Source: Armatimonadetes bacterium UBA1398 (GTDB lineage: Bacteria; Armatimonadota; Zipacnadia; UBA1398). Taken from it: a DNA stretch of 44,846 nt. The notes beneath the pieces are model-generated. The model searched no databases and was not told the origin of the DNA. It saw only the letters and a list, made by a program, of their open reading frames with translations. Positions 1-6,865 of this stretch are shown here, piece by piece. The translations under genes and the position numbers were made by a program. Position 1 is the stretch's first letter; each line of letters starts with the position of its first letter. Location: assembly GCA_002305165.1 (NCBI GenBank), contig DBQI01000013.1, forward strand, positions 1-44,846, read 5' to 3'.

Positions 1-351
1 AACGGCTTGGGCGAGGTCGAACCGGGGGAAGGTGAAGTCATCCCCAGGGAGGCGCTGGCTCCAGGCGGCCAGCTCCATCCGGAGCCCCGTCAGTACTTTC
101 TCGGGATCGAACCCGCTGTTGAAGTCCCATAGGGCATGGGGCACATCGGGGTGCTCCGTCCGGAGCAACTCACGCAGGTGCCGGAGCAGTGAGGACTTCC
201 CCGCTCCGGCTACCCCGTACCAGGCGAGGACGGGCACAGGCTGACCTATCGGGGTGTCGAGGATCTCTCGCAGCTGCTCCTTCTGGTCCGTGCGATCCGT
301 GAAGTAATGGGTGATCACCGGCGCGTCATCGCCGAGTGGAGCCTTACGCAT
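1..351 (-). CDS. P-loop ATPase, N-terminal part (runs off the window)
   Basis: The frame is open from an ATG at 351 to the window edge, giving 117 residues. It starts MRKAPLGDDAPVITHYF and carries a clear Walker A motif (GVAGAGKSS, about residues 47-55) after a segment reading FTDRTDQKEQLREIL. That order, a short lead, then an RxxxxxxLRxxL segment, then the P-loop, is typical of AAA/STAND ATPases (NB-ARC-like, often with C-terminal TPR or WD repeats). A run of Gs with GGTGG lies about 9 bases before the ATG and fits a ribosome binding site. The Walker B motif and any effector or sensor domain lie outside the window, so the role is open: signalling, regulation or defence are all possible. The reading frame and P-loop are seen; the STAND label is inference. 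Confidence 0.7.
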   Translation of the reverse strand, partial: MRKAPLGDDAPVITHYFTDRTDQKEQLREILDTPIGQPVPVLAWYGVAGAGKSSLLRHLRELLRTEHPDVPHALWDFNSGFDPEKVLTGLRMELAAWSQRLPGDDFTFPRFDLAQAV

Positions 352-886
352 GGACTGCCACCCCCCGAGGGTCGTGTGCCACTACAACTTCGCCGCCGCC
401 CCAGCGGCCACCTCGCTCCCCCCGCCCGTTTCCGCAAGCCGCCGCCAAGCAACGGACGCACACCCGATTCATTCAGCCAAACCCGCGTGTTGACACGTTT
501 GAATCCGGGAATCGGCCCTTTTCGGTCGATGACCGTACTTGACACGGAATCTCGCGTTTGCCACAAATAGCCCGCAAATCGTTGGCGCACATGGTCCCGA
601 GGCCCATCAGAACCGCCTTTTCGGCCATCAGTTTTCGCGAAAGGTGCCTCTATATATATGTAAGGCGCGCGTTTTTGAAGGGGGGCAAAGCAGTCGGATC
701 GGAGGGAATAACGCCCTCGCAAACGTGCGCGATTGGCGCGCCATGTGCGTCTCCATCCCGGCGTCCTACAGGGAACCCCTGGCGGACGGCCTCGCGGTGG
801 GGCGGCAGCATGGGCGCCGAGGTGTGGCCGGCACGAGATCGTCCGCGCGGGCTGTCAGGACCCCTGCAGCCCCGCCAGGAACTCGC

Positions 887-970
887 GCAAAGGGGGGGCA
901 CTACCTCGTCGGCCTGAAAGGCAATCAGCCGACGCTCCATCTGGAGGCGCGGCTCTTCTTCCAGGAGCAG
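887..970 (+). pseudogene. Remnant of an ISAs1-family transposase
   Basis: About 28 codons read KGGHYLVGLKGNQPTLH and continue to a LFFQ segment. This matches the conserved block of ISAs1 (H-repeat-type) DDE transposases, usually of the form KGGDYxLAxKGNQPTLH followed by a stretch ending in FF. The flanking residues in the same frame have no transposase character, the DDE residues are not visible, and no terminal inverted repeats were found. It is therefore a decayed fragment, not a working element. The residue match is seen; the family call is from memory of the motif. Confidence 0.6.
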
Positions 971-1112
971 CCCCCACGCGCACTACTCCGCGCAGGGCCC
1001 ATGCTCCTCCCCTGCCGCTCACCCAACATCGCCGCCGCTCTACGAACATTCAGCTACCGACCACGAGCGGCCATGCGTATGACGCTGGCGCGTAGGGTGA
1101 GGAGGCGGGACA

Positions 1113-1151
1113 ACTGGGCCCGGACCGGTCTGCGGCCAGTCCGGGCCCAGT
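1113..1151 (-). terminator. Hairpin after transketolase
   Basis: Arms 1113-1125 (ACTGGGCCCGGAC) and 1139-1151 pair perfectly over 13 bp with a 13-nt loop. The hairpin lies 11 bases beyond the transketolase stop codon in the direction of transcription. There is no T-run after it, as with several other hairpins in this window. Confidence 0.55.
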
Positions 1152-1162
1152 GAGTCGGGGTG

Positions 1163-3001
1163 CTAGAGGAGGCTCTTGGCGGCGCTCACGACGGCATCAG
1201 CGTCGATGCCGAACATGGCCATGAGCGCGGTGGACGGGCCGGAGCGGGGTACGTCGTTGACAGCCAGCCGCTTTACCGTCGCGCCCGTGCCACTCAGCGC
1301 CGCCGCGACGGCTTCGCCGATGCCGCCTTCGTGGTAGTGATCCTCGACCGTCACAACCCTGCCGCCAGTGGCTGCGGCGGCCGCCTTGATGGTGGCTTCG
1401 TCCAGGGGCTTCACGGAGAAGACATCGATGACTCGAGCCGCGATGCCCTCAGCCGCCAGGGCGTCCGCGGCCTTGAGCGCCTCGAACAGGGTCACACCGG
1501 CGCCGATGAGAGTGACCTTGTCATTGTCGCTCTGCCGCACGACCTTGGCCTGCCCGATCGCGAAGGGCTCGGCGTTGTCGTAGATGACGGGCGTCGCGGG
1601 ACGAGAGGTGCGGATGAAGAACACGCCATGGTTCTCCGCGGCCAACTTCACGGCCCACTCGGTGGAGACGGCATCCGAGGGGTAGAGGACCGTGGCGCGC
1701 GGAATGGCTCTGAAGGCGGCAAGGTCCTCGAGGGCCATCTGGCTGGGCCCATCCTCACCGATGGAGATGCCCGCATGGGAGCCGGCGATCTTCACGTTCG
1801 CGAAGCTCACGGCCGACATGCGTATCTGGTCGTACGCTCGGGTGAAGAAGGCTGCGAAGCTGGAGGCGAAGGGCACCTTGCCCTGAGAGCCCAGTCCTAC
1901 GGCGACACCGACCAGGTTCTGCTCCGCGATGAAGCACTCGAAGAAGCGCTCCGGGAAGGCCTTCATGAAGTCTTGCGAGTAGGTGGAGTTCTTCGTGTCC
2001 CCGTCGAGCCCCACGACGCGCGGATCGACCGCGCCGAGCCGCGCCAGCGCCTTGCCGTAGGCGGCCCGGGTTGCTACCTTCTCGCCCTTGGTATAGGCGG
2101 GGGGACCGAGTCTCTCAGCGGCCTCGCGCGGGATTGCCGGGGCGCCCTCGCGCTTGGGCTTCACCGAGGTGTCCACGCTCTCGACGAGGTCGAGTTGCGC
2201 GAGCGCCTTGTCCAGGTCCTCCTTCGGCACCGGCTTGCCATGCCAGCCGTCCTTGTCCTGTAGGAAGTCCACGCCAGCGCCCTTGAAGGTCTTAGCCAGG
2301 ATGGCCGTCGGCTTGCCCGTGCAGGCCTCCGCGGCGGCCAAGGCATCCACGACGGCCTGCATGTCGTGGCCGTCGATGACCAAGGCGTTCCATCCGAAGG
2401 CCTCGAAGCGGCGCCTGTAGACCTCCATGTCGTGGCCGTACATGGTCGCCTGGCTCTGGCCCAGCCGGTTCACATCCACGATCGCGCAGAGGTTGTCGAG
2501 GGCGTACTGGCTGGCGAAGGCCGCGGCCTCCCAGACGGCGCCCTCGGCGCACTCGCCGTCACCCATGAGGACATAGGTCCGGGTAGGGATCTTGTCCAGG
2601 TACTTGGCGTTCAGAGCGATGCCCGCAGCGGCCGATAGGCCCTGACCCAGCGAGCCGGTCGCGACGTCCACGAAGTCGAGCCGCGGCGTGGGGTGGCCCT
2701 CCAGGTCACAGTCGATCTCGCGGAGGCGATCCAGGTCCGCGACGGGGAAGGCGCCGGCCTCGGCCCAGAGGGCGTAGAGAATGGGCGCCGCGTGACCCTT
2801 GGAGAGGACGAAGCGGTCATTCATGGGGTCCCGGCCCGCCTTGGGATCGAAGTGCATGACCTCGAAGAACAGGGCGGCGAGGACGTCGGCCGCCGACATG
2901 CATGTGGTGGGGTGTCCCGAACCGGCGATCGACGTGCTCCGTAGGCTGTGGGCGCGCAGTCTGTCGGCGATCTGCTTGAGCCGAGTGATATCGGTGCTCA
3001 T
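1163..3001 (-). CDS. tkt: Transketolase, animal-type single chain
   Basis: A thiamine-diphosphate enzyme of the non-oxidative pentose phosphate pathway that transfers two-carbon ketol units between sugar phosphates; cytosolic. The chosen ATG gives 612 aa and has AGGAGG six bases upstream; an in-frame extension to 3316 is not needed. The N-terminal ThDP domain has GSGHPT (27-32), SKGHAAPILYA (67-77), ATGSLGQGL (114-122) and the ThDP/Mg motif GDGE (147-150). The central Pyr domain has IAEQN and IGEDGPSQMALEDLA, and the C-terminal domain has VEDHYHEGGIGEAV. Length and motifs are closer to vertebrate TKT (about 620 aa) than to the roughly 660-aa E. coli TktA form. It appears to be transcribed alone, with a possible TATACT box just upstream and a hairpin after the stop. 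Confidence 0.95.
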   Translation of the reverse strand: MSTDITRLKQIADRLRAHSLRSTSIAGSGHPTTCMSAADVLAALFFEVMHFDPKAGRDPMNDRFVLSKGHAAPILYALWAEAGAFPVADLDRLREIDCDLEGHPTPRLDFVDVATGSLGQGLSAAAGIALNAKYLDKIPTRTYVLMGDGECAEGAVWEAAAFASQYALDNLCAIVDVNRLGQSQATMYGHDMEVYRRRFEAFGWNALVIDGHDMQAVVDALAAAEACTGKPTAILAKTFKGAGVDFLQDKDGWHGKPVPKEDLDKALAQLDLVESVDTSVKPKREGAPAIPREAAERLGPPAYTKGEKVATRAAYGKALARLGAVDPRVVGLDGDTKNSTYSQDFMKAFPERFFECFIAEQNLVGVAVGLGSQGKVPFASSFAAFFTRAYDQIRMSAVSFANVKIAGSHAGISIGEDGPSQMALEDLAAFRAIPRATVLYPSDAVSTEWAVKLAAENHGVFFIRTSRPATPVIYDNAEPFAIGQAKVVRQSDNDKVTLIGAGVTLFEALKAADALAAEGIAARVIDVFSVKPLDEATIKAAAAATGGRVVTVEDHYHEGGIGEAVAAALSGTGATVKRLAVNDVPRSGPSTALMAMFGIDADAVVSAAKSLL

Positions 3002-3024
3002 GTCATCCTCCTGGGGTCGCGGCC

Positions 3025-3030
3025 AGTATA
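3025..3030 (-). promoter_or_regulatory. Possible -10 box of tkt
   Basis: TATACT on the minus strand lies 23 bases before the tkt start codon and would give a very short leader. No good -35 box is seen at 16-18 bp, so this is a weak call. Confidence 0.3.
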
Positions 3031-3153
3031 GGGTCGTGGGCGCGTTCGATGGATTAGGATAACCCAAACCCCGATGCCATTCCACCTCGGCCGCGACGTC
3101 CCGCGCTGCACGCGTCCTGTAGAATGGCTGCCAGGAGGAGGGCTCCCTTGGGA

Positions 3154-3345
3154 ATGGATCATCGTCTCTGTCCGCGGTGGTTGGGCTATCAACTGGACAA
3201 CCCGGCCCGTAGGCTGGGTGTTGGCGAGGCCCTCGACTTCGCCGGGGCCTGCTACCTCCTCCACAAGGTCCGTGACCAAGCCGGAGTGCTGCGGGACCTC
3301 GCGCTGCTTGCGCCACGGGCTACCGAGGCTGGAGGAGCCGACTGA
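3154..3345 (+). pseudogene. Internally deleted SAM-dependent methyltransferase relic
   Basis: A 63-codon frame from ATG 3154 to TGA 3345 joins two pieces of a class I methyltransferase. Residues 1-21 (MDHRLCPRWLGYQLDNPARRL) match the N-terminal CPxWLGYxLxNPxRRL motif of that group. The next part (LDFAGACYLLHKVRDQ) matches the later DFxLAFxxxHEVPDQ segment. The roughly 75 residues between them, including the glycine-rich SAM-binding loop, are missing, as is everything after the LL-P position. A GGAGGAG site precedes the ATG at a longer-than-ideal distance, and the stop is one base before the ATG of the next gene. It cannot be a working methyltransferase; whether the short product is still made is unknown. 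Confidence 0.6.
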
Positions 3346-3346
3346 C

Positions 3347-4153
3347 ATGAGCCGCCGACCGCGACAGTATCGGGATGATCGAGGCCACCCCGTCATGATC
3401 GGCTACTTCGCCGCCGGCGCGGGCATCGGCGCGACGCTGTACTTCGTGTTCGCCTTCATGCTCCAGACGGGTCTCGAGGATGCCCTACCCTACGTCGCTC
3501 TGAGCGCCCTCATCGGCGGCCTGGTGCATCTCACGCGCTTCCGCGGCGTGCTCTGGGGCCTCGCGGGGCTGCTGGCTCTGTTCTTCGTGGTGGCCATCTA
3601 CACGCCCGTCCTCTACGGGCCAGCGGAGCGGTTGGTTCGCGAGGACGACCTCCGGCCAGCGGACGCCATCGTCTGCCTTTCGTCGGGAGTCACCAACGAG
3701 GGGCGGCTCGATATCGGTGGCACGGAGCGCTATCTCACGGCCCTCCGCTTAGCCGAGGAAGGCTACGCGGACACCGTCGTGCGCACTCGGCTGCCGGATG
3801 ACTACGCGCCGGTGGACGCCGACGTGGAGTGGCTTCGGGCCGGGCTCGCACCGGGGGCGGAGATCGCGACGGTGGGACCCGTTGGGAGCACCTGGGACGA
3901 GGCCGAGCAGGTCCGGGCCTTGGCTCAGGAGCGTGGCTGGGGCACGGTCATTCTGGTCACCTCTCCGATGCACACCCGACGAGCGGCGGCAGTCTTCGAG
4001 AAGACTGGGCTGACGGTGATCTCCGCGCCCGCCGAGAGCCGCGAGTACTCCCGCACCCCACCCCACCGCGCGTGGGATCGGGCCTACATGCTGCGCCGAT
4101 GGCTATACGAGGTCGCGGCTTGGCACTACTACCGAGCTCGCGGCTGGCTGTGA
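3347..4153 (+). CDS. YdcF/ElyC-like DUF218 membrane protein
   Basis: The 268-aa product begins with three hydrophobic segments (about residues 17-38, 43-57 and 65-86), followed by a DUF218 domain. That domain shows ADAIVCLSSG (about 105-114), GGTERYLTALRLAEEGYAD, the T-x-x-EA segment STWDEAEQVRALA, and VILVTSPMHTRRAAAVF (about 200-216), all typical of the SanA/YdcF/ElyC family. Family members act at the membrane in envelope or peptidoglycan-precursor homeostasis, but the exact reaction is not settled. The ATG at 3347 was chosen because GGAGGA lies about 10 bases upstream and it follows directly on the stop of the methyltransferase relic. A much longer in-frame upstream extension has no protein character. 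It converges on the POTRA-TPR gene. Confidence 0.85.
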   Translation: MSRRPRQYRDDRGHPVMIGYFAAGAGIGATLYFVFAFMLQTGLEDALPYVALSALIGGLVHLTRFRGVLWGLAGLLALFFVVAIYTPVLYGPAERLVREDDLRPADAIVCLSSGVTNEGRLDIGGTERYLTALRLAEEGYADTVVRTRLPDDYAPVDADVEWLRAGLAPGAEIATVGPVGSTWDEAEQVRALAQERGWGTVILVTSPMHTRRAAAVFEKTGLTVISAPAESREYSRTPPHRAWDRAYMLRRWLYEVAAWHYYRARGWL

Positions 4154-4176
4154 TCGAAGCGGTGACGAAGCCTGGC

Positions 4177-6474
4177 TCAGAACGCCAGTTCCGCCGCCGC
4201 CAGATCAACGGGCGTGTAGTCGTTCATCCGTTGCAACTGCGGCAGGATCGGCAGCGCGTCGCCGGTCTGGATCCACTTCACGAGCCCCAAGGTGTAGCTC
4301 GCGTAGGCGTCCGACGGGTCCAGTTCCACGGCTTTGCTCAGTGCCGTCGCCGCAGTGTCGATGTTCCCTCGCTTGGCCTCCAGAAACCCGACGGTCGCCC
4401 AAGCGCGAGGGTCGTCCACCCCGCCGCTGATCACGGCGTTGGCCTCCTGGATGCCCTGCTCGTAGTCGCCCGCGGCCCCGAGGAGGGTGTAGCGGGCATA
4501 GCGAGCGTGGGGGTGCGCCTCGGCACCGGTGATCACGGTGCTTAGCCGGTCAGCCGCGCTCCGACATGCCTGCTGGAGCACCTCGCCGGATTCGGCGGTT
4601 ATCCCCGGGTTCAGGGTGGCGGCGAGTAGGTAGAGCTGCGCGGCCATCGCGCCATCGGGACCAGCCAGGAGGCCGGCCAGGGCGTCGAGAGCCTGGGCAT
4701 CCTGCCCCTGGACTATGTAGGCGAGGGCACGCATGACTGACGCCCGCTGGAACCGCTGCGGATCTGCGCTCACGAGCTCCTGGAGCGCCACCTGGGCGGC
4801 ACCCAACTCGACGCGGCGGGTGTCGGCGTCGATGTCGACAGCGTCTGGGTCGCCCCCCAGTAGCAGCGCAAGCTCTCGCAGCACCACGCAGGAGGCCCAG
4901 GCGTAACGGGCCTCGGGATCCTCAGCGGACCTGTCGCTGAGGGCCTTGAGGAGCCGCGGGTCGTCGAGGACAGGCTGGATCGGCGAACTAAGGAGCTCCT
5001 CCGACTCGGGGACGATCTCGACGGGGTCGAAGGGGTGCTCGGCGGACCGAAGCAGCGCGAACATGCCAATGGCCCGTTCGTAGGCCTCGTGGTGGGTGGC
5101 CAGATCGCCATCGCTGAGGCGCTGGAAACGATCCCACGTCGCACGAAGGGCGGAGCTATAGGCTGTTCCCTCGGGTGTCGCCATGACGGCGTCTCGGGAG
5201 TCGCACAGCATGAGCACCTTGACTGCCCAGGCCAGAGTGTCACCCGGCAGCCGAACCGCGCTCTCCTCCTTTACCGCCTTGTCAGCGAGCAGGAAGGCTG
5301 CCGCCTGAAGCATCGCGGGGTACCCGTCCGGAGGGAGCTGGCCCGCTTGCTCGAGGTTCGAGAGCACAGCGAAGGCCCGGTTCGCGTCACCCGCAATAAG
5401 GGCCGCCCGCGCCATCAGCACCGCGCGAGCGGGATCATCGGTGAGCCCCTCGAGGAGAGCCACGGCGCGCTGCGCGGCGACTGCCGCGTCATCCGTGTAC
5501 CCCGCCCGGGCGAGGGCGAAGGCGTAGCGCGCGGCAGCGTCGCCGTCCTCGGGGGAGTTCTCACTGGCGGCTTTGAGGGTGGCCAGCGACGTGGGCGTAG
5601 GTTGCGGCCCGAGCACCCGGCTCGCCGGAAGGTGACCCATGCGGTACACCGGGAGATCAGCCATAACCTTCGCCGGATCGATGAAGGCACTGCCCTCGGC
5701 GTTCGGGACAGGCCGCTCCTCCAGCAGGCCGAGGAACATCACGCCGCGTACGTTCGGATCGTCGGGGTCGTAGATCTCGTCCACGTTCAGGCGGGAGAGG
5801 AAGCCCAGACGGAGCGCCGCCACGGCCCTCTCATCCACCTTCAGTCGGCTGTACGGTTGACGGGACTTGATGTTCAGCCAAGCGAGGAGGGCATCCTCAT
5901 CCACGTAGCCATCGGTGGGCACCAAGGCCAGCTCCACTCGATCGACCGCCACCTCCGTGATCATCACCAGAACGGACCCGTCATCCCCCACCCGCACGGG
6001 AGCCAGGTTCGCCATGTAGCCCGCCTCCCGGTAGGCCCTGCTGATCTCCAGGTACAGAGCCGACGCGGTCAGGTGGTTGAAGACCTCCCCGACCCGGTAG
6101 CGCCGTTTGGCCGCTTCCTGGATCTTCTGAGCATCAACGGCCGGAACGTTCACCCCACGCACCTCGACCGCTGAGATGATGGGGTTCTCGACCAACGCGA
6201 AGATGACTTCGATGCCGCCTTCGGTGCGCTTCAGATCGCACTGGGACTTCTCCGGGTCGAAGAGCCCCAGCTCGACGGTTCGGTAGAAGTCCTCCTTTAC
6301 CGTCTCCAGCTTGAACTCACTGCCGACCTTGCTGGTCATCATCGCCTCGACCGCCGAGCGGTTGACCTGGACCAGGCCTTCGATCCGTATGTTCGAAATG
6401 GTCTCAGCCACGGCAGGTAGGCCCGCTACGAGGGCCAGCAACAAGGTCATCCAGGCGGCTCGCGCTACTCTCAC
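4177..6474 (-). CDS. Secreted POTRA-TPR protein without a beta-barrel
   Basis: The 765-aa product has a GTG start with AGGAGG about 10 bases upstream, and a signal peptide (residues 1-23, ending PAVA). Three POTRA-like units follow: about 24-100 (ISNIRIEGLVQVNRSAV...), 101-175 (ISAVEVRGVNVP... and AYREAGYM) and 176-265 (VDRVELAL... and FLSRLNVDEIYDP). This layout is that of the periplasmic arm of BamA/Omp85 proteins. Instead of the C-terminal 16-strand barrel, the remainder (about 290-765) is helical with TPR-type repeats, clearest near the end (AWATVGFLEAKRGNIDTAATALSKAVELDPSDAYASYTLG region). It is probably a periplasmic scaffold that binds outer-membrane clients or assembly factors. Domain order is seen; the role is inference. 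Confidence 0.8.
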   Translation of the reverse strand: MRVARAAWMTLLLALVAGLPAVAETISNIRIEGLVQVNRSAVEAMMTSKVGSEFKLETVKEDFYRTVELGLFDPEKSQCDLKRTEGGIEVIFALVENPIISAVEVRGVNVPAVDAQKIQEAAKRRYRVGEVFNHLTASALYLEISRAYREAGYMANLAPVRVGDDGSVLVMITEVAVDRVELALVPTDGYVDEDALLAWLNIKSRQPYSRLKVDERAVAALRLGFLSRLNVDEIYDPDDPNVRGVMFLGLLEERPVPNAEGSAFIDPAKVMADLPVYRMGHLPASRVLGPQPTPTSLATLKAASENSPEDGDAAARYAFALARAGYTDDAAVAAQRAVALLEGLTDDPARAVLMARAALIAGDANRAFAVLSNLEQAGQLPPDGYPAMLQAAAFLLADKAVKEESAVRLPGDTLAWAVKVLMLCDSRDAVMATPEGTAYSSALRATWDRFQRLSDGDLATHHEAYERAIGMFALLRSAEHPFDPVEIVPESEELLSSPIQPVLDDPRLLKALSDRSAEDPEARYAWASCVVLRELALLLGGDPDAVDIDADTRRVELGAAQVALQELVSADPQRFQRASVMRALAYIVQGQDAQALDALAGLLAGPDGAMAAQLYLLAATLNPGITAESGEVLQQACRSAADRLSTVITGAEAHPHARYARYTLLGAAGDYEQGIQEANAVISGGVDDPRAWATVGFLEAKRGNIDTAATALSKAVELDPSDAYASYTLGLVKWIQTGDALPILPQLQRMNDYTPVDLAAAELAF

Positions 6475-6865
6475 GGTATCGTATCCTCCTCCTGGCGCTC
6501 ATCCGAGGGGCAGATGGCGGCCGTGCGACCATCGTCACGCAAGCTAGTGCGGCCGAGAGCTACCGGCGGCTGACCGTCCGCGTCAGTGGTCGCCGGTTGT
6601 TAGACACTCGGGAGGGCCCGTGTGGTGCGGGGCCTGCATGGCCTCTTCGGGCGCATGGTAGGGTTCCCTCTCGCCGCGCTCACAGGTTACCCGTCGGTCC
6701 GCGTGATACTACTGGGCGCAGTTGCTGAAGTCGAGTACGCACCCGCCATGGGAGGTACCCGGCACGACTCTGCCGAAGGGGGGCGTTGCAGGAGATTGCA
6801 CCGCCGGCGAACTCCCTCCGCGCACGGATGAGTGGGACTCGTCGCCTCGGTAGTGCTCGGCCATG
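6475..6865. other. Intergenic stretch
   Basis: This lies between two minus-strand genes. No coding potential is seen. It contains one imperfect hairpin (6562-6597) and the upstream region of the POTRA-TPR gene. No clear promoter was found. Confidence 0.5.
6562..6597 (-). terminator. Possible terminator hairpin
   Basis: Outer arms ACCGGCG (6562-6568) and CGCCGGT (6591-6597) enclose a second pairing CTGAC/GTCAG (6570-6574, 6582-6586). It lies about 270 bases past the stop of the 950-aa gene and has no T-run, so it may instead be an element upstream of the POTRA-TPR gene. Confidence 0.3.

Larger units (their letters stand above)
352..1162. other. Gene-poor stretch with a transposase scrap and a terminator-like hairpin
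   Basis: No convincing intact gene is seen here. The ORFs that cross it lack protein-like composition, apart from a short transposase-like piece near 887-970. A 13-bp hairpin near 1113-1151 probably ends the transketolase transcript. An AT-rich patch (tctatatatat, about 650-660) stands out in GC-rich surroundings and could hold a promoter for the ATPase gene on the minus strand, but no matching -35 box is visible. TTGACAC occurs at 490 and 539 without a good -10 partner. Confidence 0.5.

Noticed and set aside
490..545. Two TTGACAC sites as promoters
   Set aside because: No acceptable -10 box at 16-18 bp and no plus-strand gene downstream until 3154.
539..1153. 204-aa plus-strand ORF as an intact gene
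   Set aside because: Only about 28 residues resemble a protein family (ISAs1 transposase); the rest has no protein-like character.
1160..2263. Long plus-strand ORF (367 aa) opposite transketolase
   Set aside because: Low-complexity, His/Arg/Gly-rich shadow of a strongly conserved gene on the other strand; no ribosome binding site or motif.
5035..6174. Plus-strand ORF of 379 aa opposite the POTRA-TPR gene
   Set aside because: Antisense shadow in GC-rich DNA with no family match; the minus-strand frame has a signal peptide and domain structure.
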